Assembly: GCA_019054805.1 (NCBI GenBank)
Contig: JAHQIY010000021.1
Coordinates: 1-64,000 of the forward strand
Reading direction: 5' to 3'
DNA: 64,000 bases
From: Brachionus manjavacas
Lineage: Eukaryota > Rotifera > Eurotatoria > Ploima > Brachionidae
The notes under the pieces were generated by a model. That model was not told the origin of the DNA. It saw only the letters and a list, made by a program, of their open reading frames with translations, and did no database searches. A program made the translations under genes and the position numbers. Positions 20,455 through 30,051 of the stretch are shown one piece after another. Each line of letters starts with the position of its first letter. The stretch's first letter is position 1.

Positions 20455-21850
20455 TTAGGTTTTTATTACTTGCGAAAACATTTTTTCTATTTGGCTTATG
20501 TGCTTTCTGCTACAAATTAGCACTACACGGTAGTGTTTTAGCACTATGGTGTTAGGGTTAAAGGTTATTTCTTCGTCGTCTTCGTTTAATACGGCTATAA
20601 CTTTACTTAGTTCTTCTTGCTCTATACTTTCTATGCTTAAACCTATTGCTTTAGAATTTTCGCTTAGTTCAAAGTCTATTATTTCTGCTTGATTATACAA
20701 AGTAAATACACTGTATATTACCCCACGGCGTAGGTTGGTTAAAATTTTAGGCATAATATAGCTAGTTGGGCTAAAAATATGATTTATACCATTTTTGTTT
20801 AATAATTTAACGTAGCGATTTTCTTGTAGCCAGCAAAATAAATTACCAGCTTTTTTGTGTTGTAAAACAATACCGGTTAGTGCGGTTTCTTCATCTAAAT
20901 TATTTAAAACTACTATGGTGCTTTGCATTAGCGCCTAAATAATTGTTACTGTAGTTAGTATTGGTTATATCATCGTTAATGTAGTCTATTTTGTGGCGTT
21001 CTAGTTCTGCAGGTATTTCGGTAGATGCAACATTACTAACCACTTTTATTTTGTTAAATTCATCTTTTAATTCTATAGCTAAATCTTTTAAAAATAAATG
21101 ATTACCAGTTATAACAATGCTAGGGTTGTGGTAGTCGGTAAATTCTAATTGCGATTGATTGGTAATCCAAAAATAACATTGATTTAAATGCTTATTAGAG
21201 CAACTAATATAAATTTTATCGCAAGATTGTATTTCTTGCGTATTACTAGGAATAAAAGCCAAAGAATTACGCACAATAAATACTATTTTTAAACGCAAAC
21301 CTTGTTGCAGTGCGGTTTGTTCTACTTCTTCTATTGTTTTATTTATAATGGTATTATTTTTTGTGGCAAAAATACTAAATACATTTATTTTATTATCGGC
21401 AATATCGTATAAATCAGATACATTTAAATGATTATACTTTAAGCGTTGTTTTATAGAATTAATTAAATCTACTTTAGGAGATATTACCCTATCTATTGCA
21501 ATTTTTTTAAATATAAAAACATCTTGCCACTTTTTGCTAGAGTATTCTATAGTATCTAACATAGCTATTTTTGTTGGTATGTTGTAAATAGATGCTAGCT
21601 GGCAAGAAAGCATATTTACTTCGTCATCGTTAGTGGTGGCTATAAAAATATCGCAATTTTTTATACCGGCGTTTTCTAGTATATCTATAGAGGTACAGCT
21701 TCCGGTTATACCGGTTATTGGGTTGTCGTCTAATATAGATTGCACGGCGTTGCGGTTGGTGTCTATTATGGTAATATCGTGGTTTTCGGTTACTAAGTAA
21801 TTGGCTATAAAACTACCAACTTTACCACAGCCTGCTATTATAATTTTCAT
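20455..21850 (-). CDS. trkA: Trk potassium uptake regulator TrkA, one frameshift
   Basis: TrkA is the NAD-binding regulatory ring of the Trk/Ktr K+ channel. The true start is ATG at 21850, giving MKIIIAGCGKVGSFIANYL with the G-x-G-x-x-G NAD motif; an ATG further upstream (21901) lies inside dusB and is rejected. First RCK domain: IDTNRNAVQSI, GITGSCTSIDIL, TNDDEVNMLSC. Second: SIVITGNHLFLKDLAIEL. One extra or missing A near 20932 breaks the frame. The second frame restores MQSTIVVLNNLDEE and the last TrkA_C segment, ending at 20455. About 465 codons is normal. TrkH is not in this window. Confidence 0.9.
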
Positions 21851-21852
21851 AA

Positions 21853-22854
21853 TTATGCTACCTCTAACATTGTGTTTTCTTCTTGTGGTTGTAAAAAGCA
21901 TTCTTGTAGCAAGTTTTTTACTAATTCTACGTCTTCAGACATATTAATTGTGGCTCTAAAATTAGCAGAATTATTTAAACCTTTAGTATACCAACTTAAG
22001 TGTTTGCGGGCTATTCTAATACCGTTGGTTTGCCCGTAGTGTTGTAGTAGTAAATCTAAATGTTGCAACGCAATTTGTAATTTGGTTTGATTATTTGGTT
22101 GGGGCGTGATTGTATTATATTGTAGTTGGTTTATAATTTGGTTAATTAGCCATGGTTTGCCGTAAGTTGCCCTACCTACCATTACGCCACTGGCACCAGA
22201 TTGTTGTATAGCGTTTTGCGATCTTCTCGCGGTTTTAATATCGCCGTTAACAATTACAGGAATTTGCACGGCGTTAACCACATTTGCTACGGCTTGCCAG
22301 TTGGCGGTATCGTTAAAAAATTGTTGTCTGGTTCTACCATGCACGGTAACGGCTTTTATACCACTTTCTTGAGCTATTTTTGCTAATTTTGGAGCGTTTA
22401 TGCTATCAAAGTCCCATCCTAAACGCATTTTTACAGTTACAGGTAGGTTGGTGGCTTTAACTAAAGCTTGCATAATTTCGCCTGCTAGTTTTTCTTCTTT
22501 CATTAAGGCAGAGCCCGCTATACCATTGGTAACTTTTTTTACAGGGCAACCCATATTAATATCTATTAGGCTAGCCCCTTTTTGTTCTGCTATTTTGCAG
22601 GCTTCGGTTAAAATGTTAATGTTAGAGCCCGCAAATTGAATTCCGGTTATAGTAGCGGTTTGAATATTTGCCATTTTTAGGCTTTTTTCAGACTCTCTGG
22701 TTATAGCGTTAGAAGATATCATTTCGGAGTACATAACGCTAGCCCCAAAATTATTAACCACTGTGCGGTATGGTAAATCTGTTATACCGGCCATTGGGGC
22801 TAAAAAAATAGGGTTTTGTATAGTAATATTACCAATATTTATAGGTTTTAACAT
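21853..22854 (-). CDS. dusB: tRNA-dihydrouridine synthase DusB
   Basis: DusB reduces uridine to dihydrouridine in tRNA using FMN and NADPH. Unbroken at 333 residues. Family markers in order: FLAPMAGITDLPYRTVV (FMN site), MYSEMISSNA, IQFAGSN, DINMGCPVKKVTNGIAGSAL with the catalytic Cys near residue 101, VKMRLGWD, VHGRTRQQFFNDTANW, VNGDI and GVMVGRATYGKPWLI. The stop is 2 bases upstream of the trkA start, so the two are coupled. In most alphaproteobacteria dusB is separated from trkA by ntrB, ntrC, ntrY and ntrX; none of those is here. Confidence 0.95.
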   Translation of the reverse strand: MLKPINIGNITIQNPIFLAPMAGITDLPYRTVVNNFGASVMYSEMISSNAITRESEKSLKMANIQTATITGIQFAGSNINILTEACKIAEQKGASLIDINMGCPVKKVTNGIAGSALMKEEKLAGEIMQALVKATNLPVTVKMRLGWDFDSINAPKLAKIAQESGIKAVTVHGRTRQQFFNDTANWQAVANVVNAVQIPVIVNGDIKTARRSQNAIQQSGASGVMVGRATYGKPWLINQIINQLQYNTITPQPNNQTKLQIALQHLDLLLQHYGQTNGIRIARKHLSWYTKGLNNSANFRATINMSEDVELVKNLLQECFLQPQEENTMLEVA

Positions 22855-22958
22855 GCATAACTATTTTTATTAATATTTTATTTAATAACTAAACGTATTT
22901 AAATTTTAATTATAATAGCATTTTAGTTAAAAAGCAAGCTTTTGCAAGATATTTTGGT

Positions 22959-24362
22959 TTATTCGCCAAATGTAAGTTGCTTTTGTAGTATTTCTTGTCT
23001 AGCTTTTATTTTTATACGCAAGTATTCCATTGGTCTGTTGCCTTTTATACGGTTACAACTACCGCATAATAGTTGGTAGTTTTCGTAGTAATCGCCTCCG
23101 CCTTTAGATTTTGGTATAATGTGATCTACTTCTAGGTTAAAAATATTAAAGTTTTGGGTGCAACCATTGCAACAACCTTTTTGCTCTGTAAATAGTTGCT
23201 CTTTAACCGATTTTTCGGTTGGGGCTATTTTTTTTACGTCTGTTCGTTGCGGAATGTTAGTAGTATGCACAAAATCTTTAAAAAAACCGCTATCTTCACT
23301 TAAACGCTCTATTAGTAATTCTACAGCTTTGTATTCTATATCTATGCCAATCCATGTACGTTTTAATTGTTGTGCGGCTACACAGGTGGTGGCACAACCA
23401 CAAAAGGGATCTAGCACTATATCGTCTTCTTTAGAAGATGCTTGAATAATTCTTCTTAAAAGAGTTAAGGGTTTTTGCGTTGGGTAACCTGTATTTTCTT
23501 TTCCTGAAACTATATTTATATCTGTCCATATATTATTAATTTTTAAACCTTCATAGTCTTTTAAATACTTTCTTCTTTCTAGCTTTCCTTTACTTGTTAT
23601 AACAATATTACCTTTTTGGTATTCTTCTTCTAAACGTTCTTTACTTAAACGCCAACCAGAAGGATGAGGATTGGTAAAACCACGCCAAGTGTAGCACAAA
23701 TTTGGCCTTGCTCCCATTTTAGGTGTCCTCCATATATGTGCAGAATCATTATAATATCTTTCATTGTTTTCATCTAATAGAGGAAATTTAATGAACTCTT
23801 GTTCTGTATTTAATTTAGTAGCTCCATTAAAATAGTAGTTGTTGCTTTTTGTATAAAATAATATAATATCAGATGATGCTCCAAATTTTTTAGCTTTAAA
23901 TTGACTACCTTTAGAACCAGATAATCTTTGCCAAACTATCTCATTTCTAAAATTATCTTTACCAAAAATATTATCTAGGGTTACTTTTAAATAATGGCTG
24001 GCGGTTGGGTCGCAATGTAAGTAAAAGCTTCCGGTATCTTTTAAAATGCGGTGCATTTCTATAATGCGTTGTGCCATGTATAGTACGTAGGCCATCATAG
24101 CTTTGCTGTGTAGTGTTTGTATAGATTTTATGTACTCTACTAATGTGGGGTATTTTTGTATTAGGGTATCTAGGTAAGCATCGTTAATGTCGCTCCATTG
24201 CCACATATCTTTAAAGCTAGTGCCGGCCGCTTTACTGCCAATAGGTGCCGAATAAATACGCTTAGAATTAAACGGAGGGTCTAGATAAATTAAATCTACA
24301 CTATTGCTGTTTAGTCCGTTTAAAATAAATAGGTTATCGTTAGTATATAGTGTGTTTTGCAT
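22959..24362 (-). CDS. beta-class DNA adenine/cytosine N-methyltransferase fused to a C-terminal HNH nuclease domain
   Basis: The first about 345 residues form an N4/N6-type methyltransferase in beta order: motif IV DPPF at 28-31 first, target-recognition region in the middle, then the AdoMet-binding motif DPFCGCATTCVAA near residue 318. The DPPF form favours N6-adenine. The C-terminal about 80 residues hold an HNH fold with two CxxC pairs: CCNGC, then EVDHIIPKSKGGGDYYEN near 410-428 and LLCGSCNRIKGNRP. All core HNH residues seem present. A methylase and a nuclease in one chain suggest a self-contained restriction-modification or nicking enzyme. No separate restriction gene or Vsr is adjacent. 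It lies between dusB and mfd, where alphaproteobacteria do not usually have a methylase, so it may be acquired. The target is unknown. Confidence 0.85.
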   Translation of the reverse strand: MQNTLYTNDNLFILNGLNSNSVDLIYLDPPFNSKRIYSAPIGSKAAGTSFKDMWQWSDINDAYLDTLIQKYPTLVEYIKSIQTLHSKAMMAYVLYMAQRIIEMHRILKDTGSFYLHCDPTASHYLKVTLDNIFGKDNFRNEIVWQRLSGSKGSQFKAKKFGASSDIILFYTKSNNYYFNGATKLNTEQEFIKFPLLDENNERYYNDSAHIWRTPKMGARPNLCYTWRGFTNPHPSGWRLSKERLEEEYQKGNIVITSKGKLERRKYLKDYEGLKINNIWTDINIVSGKENTGYPTQKPLTLLRRIIQASSKEDDIVLDPFCGCATTCVAAQQLKRTWIGIDIEYKAVELLIERLSEDSGFFKDFVHTTNIPQRTDVKKIAPTEKSVKEQLFTEQKGCCNGCTQNFNIFNLEVDHIIPKSKGGGDYYENYQLLCGSCNRIKGNRPMEYLRIKIKARQEILQKQLTFGE

Positions 24363-24397
24363 TTATATATTTTTTATATTTTAAATTGTACTAGTTA

Positions 24398-27300
24398 TTA
24401 TAGCAAATTTTTTAAATTATTTAAACAACTTTGTAGTGCTTTAATTTGTTTGTTTGCATAGCTTTCTACAATTTCTTGGTTGGGGTTAAGGGTGTTATCT
24501 ACATTTAAAAACAACACACTAGGTGGTTTAATGCTTAAATTGTGCACAGGGTTAGCTATTAGGGTAAGTAGTTTATCTACATAAGGGCAATTATTGTTGT
24601 AAAAATACATTGCAATACCTTTGTTAGAAGCAATAATTTTTTCTATGTATAGCGTTTGGGCTTGTAGTTTTATAGCAACGGTGGTTAGTAGATTTTGTGC
24701 GGGTTCTGGTATTGCCCCAAAGCGGTCTAGTAGTTCGGTTTTTATATCTTCTAAGTCTGTTATATTTTTAACGTTACCAATTTTTTGATATATTTGCATA
24801 CTTACTTCTATATTATTAATGTAAGTTTTGGGTAAAAATATAGGAATATTTAAATTAATACTTGGGCTAAAGTTTACTAAATCTACCGAATTACTATTAT
24901 TTTGTTTTAAGTTGTTAATTTCTTGTTGTAATAGTTTTTGGTATAAATCAAAACCAATTTCTTTAATGTGGCCGCTTTGTTGTTCGCCTAGTAGGTTGCC
25001 GGCGCCTCTAATATCTAAATCGTAACTAGCAAGGGTAAAGCTGGCACCTAAGTAATCTAAAGATTGCATTACTTCTAAGCGTTTTTGAGCCTTTGGCGTT
25101 AGTTTTTGTGGGTTATACAACAAATAAGCATTGCCTTGAATATTACCACGCCCTACTCTGCCACGCAACTGATACAACTGCGACAAACCAAAATTATTAG
25201 AATTATAAATAATAATAGTATTAACATTTTTTAAATTTAGCCCAGATTCTATAATATTGGTACAAATTAGTAAATCAAATTCTTTGCTTTCAAAGGCTAT
25301 CATATTATTTTCTATATCTTCTTTTGGCATTTGCCCGTGCAAAGATATACTTTTTATATTTAAATTTAGGTTTTCTACAATATTGGTAAGTTCTGTAATA
25401 TCTGCTATTTTGGGGCAAACAAAAAACACTTGCCCTCCGCTGGTTATTTCGTTAAGTATGGCTTCTTTTATTGCTAAATAGTCTACTGGTAAAACATAGG
25501 TGTTAATTGGGAGTTTTTGAGTTGGAGGCGTGGTTATTAAGCTTAAATCTTTTACGCCTTTTAACGATAACTGCAAAGTACGTGGAATTGGCGTGGCACT
25601 TAGGGTTAACACGTTAGAGTTAGCTTTTAAGCTTTTTAAATATTCTTTTTGTACTACGCCAAAGCTTTGTTCTTCATCTATAACTATTAGCCCTAAATTT
25701 TTATACTTAATAGTGCTAGAAAGTACAGCGTGGGTGCCTATAATAATGCTAAGGCTACCATTGGCTAAGTTGGTTACAATTTCTTTTTTGTGTTTTGCAC
25801 TGGTAAACCTAGATAGTTTATCTATGGTTATATTAAAGTTGGCAAATCGGTTTTTAAAGGTTTTGTAGTGTTGTTCTACTAGCAATGTAGTTGGGGCAAT
25901 AACTATAACCTGATACCCGCCGTTGGCAAACAAAAAACAAGCACGCATTGCAACTTCGGTTTTGCCAAAGCCAACGTCTCCGCAAATTAGTCTGTCTATG
26001 GGTTTTTGGTTAACAACATCGTTTATAATGTCGTTTATGGCGTTTTTTTGATCGTTGGTTTCTACGTATAAAAATTCTTTAGCAAATTGGTTATATTCGC
26101 CAGAGTTAATTTCTAACGGAATACCTTTTTGAATTTCGCGGTTAGCAGAAATTTTTACTAAATCGTAGGCTATATCTTTTATTTGCTCTTTAACTTTTTG
26201 CTGTTTGTTTTCAAAATTATTGCTACCTAGTTTGTCTAATACTACGTCTTCTGCATTGCTAGAGCTATACAAACTTATTAAATCTATATTTTCTACAGGT
26301 ACAAATAGTTTTTCTGAATTTTTATATTCAATTTCTAAAAAATCGTGCTTAATGTTGTTAACCGTTAAGTTAGTTATGCCTAAATATTTACCTAAACCGT
26401 GTTTATTATGCACTACAATATCGCCTATACCTATGGTAGAAAGCTGTTGCAATATTTTTTTGTAATTAGTGTTGTTGCTTACGTAGTCTTGATTTACCCA
26501 TGTTTTAGCTACGCCGGTTATGTTGTATTCGGTTGTTATTATGGTATTGTTGGCTATAAAGTTAGCGTTAATATTAAAATTAGTTTCTAAAATTTTTATT
26601 TTAGAATCATTGTTTAGTTGGTTAGAAAACAAAATATTATTAGCGGTTAAGCTTTGGGTTAATTGTGTGTAAAAATCTTGGCTTTGCGTAAAAATTACAA
26701 TATTGTGTTTTTTGTGCTGTTTAATGAAATTAATTGTAGCTTGTATGTGGTTGTTATTGGCTTTAAAGCTAGCAAACTGAACATCAAAATTTAAACAATT
26801 AACATAATTATTTTGGCTAGGATTATTGCTAAAGCTAATAACGTTATGGTTGCTATATAAACTACTAATTTGGTTAGCACTAGCAATAATTTTACTGGGG
26901 TGCAAAATTAATTGTTGGCTACTAAAAGTGCTAATTTGCTTGTTTATAGAAACATAGGCCGAAATATGTTTGTTGGCTAAATCTTGCAAATTTTGCATAC
27001 CGTAGGTATCTATAATGGTGCAATTAGGTAGGTAGTTGTGTAAGTAATTAGTGTTAGAATATAACAAGGTTATTAGGTGTTCTATACCTACTGGTACAAT
27101 GTTTTGGCTAATTTGCTCTATTAAATGTGGGTTGTTTTCGTTAAAAGTATTTAGGTAGTTGGTGGTAAAATTTTGTATGGTAGTTGGGTTAAAAATAATT
27201 TCGGTATTGGCAAACAAGGTTATTTGGTTTAGGGTGCTTATGGTTGTTTGGGTTTCGGTGTTAAATACTCTAATTTGCTCTATGGTGTCGTCAAACATAT

Positions 27301-27850
27301 CTATGCGTACGGCAAGGGTTGTGTTGTTGGTAGATAGTGTGCAAATATCTATAATGTCGCCTCTAATAGCAAAGCTTCCGGCGTGGTTTACCAACCCAAC
27401 ATGCTGATAATTACTATTTACTAAATACTGCTTTAATGCACTAAGGCTTAATTTTTGATTGGTTTTTAGGGTTAAAGTATGTTGTTGTAGGTAATCTGTA
27501 CTAATAATTTTACTAATAAACGCCATAGCGGTAGTTATTACTAAATTATTTTTGTTATTTTGTAATAAACTGTTTAACACATGCATACGTTTATGCAATA
27601 AAGATTTTTTAACCGCAAATTTTTGATACGGCGTAGTAAACAAAGCCGGAAAATAAAACACATTTTTGTTAGTGTTATTTAAGTATGTGGCTAGGTTGTA
27701 TAAATCTGTAGCGGTGGCATTATCTGGTGCTATAATAATGTGGTTATTGCTAGATTGCAACGCTGTTAATACTGCAATAAAATTATTAAAAGAAGAATTA
27801 TTGCTATTTATGTTAGTTTGGTTATAATAATTATTTAATAATGAAAACAT
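24398..27850 (-). CDS. mfd: transcription-repair coupling factor Mfd
   Basis: Mfd removes RNA polymerase stalled at lesions and recruits UvrA. Unbroken, 1150 residues. Order: UvrB-like N-terminal domains, RNA polymerase interaction domain near residue 490 (VVHNKHGLGKYLG), Walker A GDVGFGKTEVAMRA near 630, motif II IDEEQSFGV near 725 (DEEQRFGV is usual), motif III LTLSATPIPRTLQLSL, GQVFFVCPKI, NIIESGLNL, then QLYQLRGRVGRG, and the RAGNLLGEQQSGH segment of the TRG/D7 region. It is divergent from recG with 129 bases between them. Confidence 0.96.
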   Translation of the reverse strand: MFSLLNNYYNQTNINSNNSSFNNFIAVLTALQSSNNHIIIAPDNATATDLYNLATYLNNTNKNVFYFPALFTTPYQKFAVKKSLLHKRMHVLNSLLQNNKNNLVITTAMAFISKIISTDYLQQHTLTLKTNQKLSLSALKQYLVNSNYQHVGLVNHAGSFAIRGDIIDICTLSTNNTTLAVRIDMFDDTIEQIRVFNTETQTTISTLNQITLFANTEIIFNPTTIQNFTTNYLNTFNENNPHLIEQISQNIVPVGIEHLITLLYSNTNYLHNYLPNCTIIDTYGMQNLQDLANKHISAYVSINKQISTFSSQQLILHPSKIIASANQISSLYSNHNVISFSNNPSQNNYVNCLNFDVQFASFKANNNHIQATINFIKQHKKHNIVIFTQSQDFYTQLTQSLTANNILFSNQLNNDSKIKILETNFNINANFIANNTIITTEYNITGVAKTWVNQDYVSNNTNYKKILQQLSTIGIGDIVVHNKHGLGKYLGITNLTVNNIKHDFLEIEYKNSEKLFVPVENIDLISLYSSSNAEDVVLDKLGSNNFENKQQKVKEQIKDIAYDLVKISANREIQKGIPLEINSGEYNQFAKEFLYVETNDQKNAINDIINDVVNQKPIDRLICGDVGFGKTEVAMRACFLFANGGYQVIVIAPTTLLVEQHYKTFKNRFANFNITIDKLSRFTSAKHKKEIVTNLANGSLSIIIGTHAVLSSTIKYKNLGLIVIDEEQSFGVVQKEYLKSLKANSNVLTLSATPIPRTLQLSLKGVKDLSLITTPPTQKLPINTYVLPVDYLAIKEAILNEITSGGQVFFVCPKIADITELTNIVENLNLNIKSISLHGQMPKEDIENNMIAFESKEFDLLICTNIIESGLNLKNVNTIIIYNSNNFGLSQLYQLRGRVGRGNIQGNAYLLYNPQKLTPKAQKRLEVMQSLDYLGASFTLASYDLDIRGAGNLLGEQQSGHIKEIGFDLYQKLLQQEINNLKQNNSNSVDLVNFSPSINLNIPIFLPKTYINNIEVSMQIYQKIGNVKNITDLEDIKTELLDRFGAIPEPAQNLLTTVAIKLQAQTLYIEKIIASNKGIAMYFYNNNCPYVDKLLTLIANPVHNLSIKPPSVLFLNVDNTLNPNQEIVESYANKQIKALQSCLNNLKNLL

Positions 27851-27913
27851 TAAGCCAATTTGATGTTATTAATGAGATAAAAGTTACATATTATAAAGAT
27901 ATTACTTTATTTT

Positions 27914-27943
27914 TTGTATATTAGCAACATACTATAGTATAAT
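27914..27943 (+). promoter_or_regulatory. candidate sigma-70 promoter for recG
   Basis: TTGTAT at 27914-27919 and TATAAT at 27938-27943 are 18 bases apart, 37 bases before the recG start. The -10 is perfect and the -35 matches the first three bases of TTGACA. AT-rich background makes chance matches likely. Confidence 0.45.
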
Positions 27944-27979
27944 TAAATAAATTATATATAAATTTATACACAATATTAA

Positions 27980-30042
27980 ATGCAAAATAATATTTTTAAT
28001 TTACCAGTTAGCTTTTTGTTTAACACCAACAATACTTATCCACAAAAGCTAGCTAAAAACGGCATTAACTGTATTTTAGACCTACTGCTAACTTTACCTT
28101 TTAACGTTATTAACCGCAAATTATGCAACGGTATTAAAGATTTACAAGCCAAAGAACATTGCATAATACCACTAACCCCTATTAGCCACAACAAAACCTA
28201 CAAAAAAACTACGGTATTGTGTGTAGATGACTTTGGTGATTATATTAACATTGTGTATTTTTCTGCCCCTAAGTATATTACTAATTATTTGCCTATTAAT
28301 ACTAAAGTGCTTATTGTTGCAGAACCAGATTACTTTGGGGCAAATTTAGTTTTTAATCATCCTAAAGTGGTTAAGTTAGAAAAACAAGATACTATTAAAC
28401 TTATAGAACCAATATACCGTGCTATAGATGGCATATCTTCGGCTAAACTGCACCAATTAATACTAAAAGCACTTAATTTGTTAACGGCAAATCCGGTAGC
28501 AGAATGGCTAGACAATAACTACATGCAACAACACAAACTACCTACTTTTGCTAAGGCTTTACACAATGTGCATAACCCCACTAGTGTGGTAGATATTTTA
28601 CCAACCAGCCCTAATGTAATTAGGTTGGCTATAGATGAAATTTTGGCTTACCATTATTTTTTAATGTACAGCAAAAATTTAAACACCGCACAAGGCGTTA
28701 GCATTAATAGTAACAACAGCATTATAAAGCCTCTATTGGCAAATTTGCCTTTTAAATTAACCCCTAGCCAAGTAGATGCTATAAAAATACTAAAAAATAA
28801 ATTAGCTAGCACTAATAAAGAAAATATTTTATTGCAAGGCGATGTTGGTTCTGGCAAAACTATTGTGTGCTTTATAGCGGCAGCTTTTGCTTTAGAAAGC
28901 GGGTATCAGGTGGCTTTTTTAGCCCCTACCGATATTTTAGCCAACCAGCATTACAGCAACTTTATTAATTATGCTAGTAATTTAAATTTAAAAATAGATT
29001 TACTAACCGGCAAAACTACGCTTAAAAATAAAAAGATTATTTATAACAATTTACAACAAAATAAAACTAATATTGTGGTGGGCACGCATGCGGTTTTTCA
29101 GCAAAAAGTAGATTTTGCCAACTTAGGGCTAGCTATTATAGATGAACAACACAGATTTGGCGTAAATCAACGTTTAATGTTAAGCAATAAAGGTAATAAT
29201 CCTAATGTAATTTTAACCACGGCTACCCCAATACCTCGTACTTTGGCGTTGTCTTATTATGGTGATATTGAATTAGTAGAAATTAAGCAAAAACCTGTTA
29301 GCAGAAAAGATATTATTACTAAAACAGTTTCTAAAAATAAATTAACCGAACTACTACAGTTTTTAGCAGAATCTTTACAACAGCAACAAAAAATATTTTG
29401 GGTTTGTCCTTTAATAGAAGAATCTGATAAGCTAGACTTAACATCGGCCATAGCTACTTACGAAAATTTACAAAAATATTTTAAAAATTATAAAATTTTT
29501 TTAATGCACGGCAAACTTAACTCTGTGCAAAAACAACAAGTAATTACAGATTTTAAAAATAATAACCAAGGGGCAATTTTAGTGGCTACAACGGTTATTG
29601 AAGTTGGTATTGATATTCCTTCTTGCAATATTATGGTTATAGAAAATTCGCAAAATTTTGGGTTGTCGCAGTTGCATCAACTTAGAGGCCGTGTATAAGC
29701 AGAGGAGAAGTACAGGGCGTGTGCTATTTGTTGTACGATGACGGTTTGTCGGCCACTGCAAAAGAGCGTTTAAAGGTTATAAAAAATAGCAACAACGGTT
29801 TTGAAATTGCAGAAAAAGACTTAGAACTACGTGGCTTTGGCGATGTTTTAGGCGTTAAGCAAAGTGGCTTTAATTTTTTTACAGTGGCTAATTTAAGTTA
29901 TCACTCTGCATATTTAGTGCCAACTATTAATTATGCTAAGTATTTACTGGCCACCAACAACAACGCTAACACACAAATAAAAATAAATGCTTTAATAAAT
30001 GTTTTTTTTAAATATAATAGTAATTATATAAAAGTAGGATAA
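27980..30042 (+). CDS. recG: ATP-dependent DNA helicase RecG, one frameshift in motif VI
   Basis: RecG remodels stalled replication forks and Holliday junctions. The first frame (572 residues) covers the wedge/OB domain, Walker A GDVGSGKT near residue 288, LAPTDILANQHY, motif II DEQHRFGVNQR near 387, ATPIPRTLALSYYGD, and the start of QLHQLRGRV. There a stop appears at 29696. The second frame continues SRGEVQGVCYLLYDDG, then ELRGFGDVLGVKQSGF, the normal C-terminus, to 30042. The join needs a two-base change (GTATAAGC) in a non-homopolymer spot, unlike the other breaks in the window. Corrected length is about 687, normal. ispDF starts 9 bases later. Confidence 0.93.
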
Positions 30043-30051
30043 ATTAATAAT

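Noticed and set aside
21851..21901. Upstream start for trkA inside dusB
   Set aside because: The NAD-binding fold begins at the ATG at 21850, 2 bases after the dusB stop; the extra residues lie in the dusB C-terminus.
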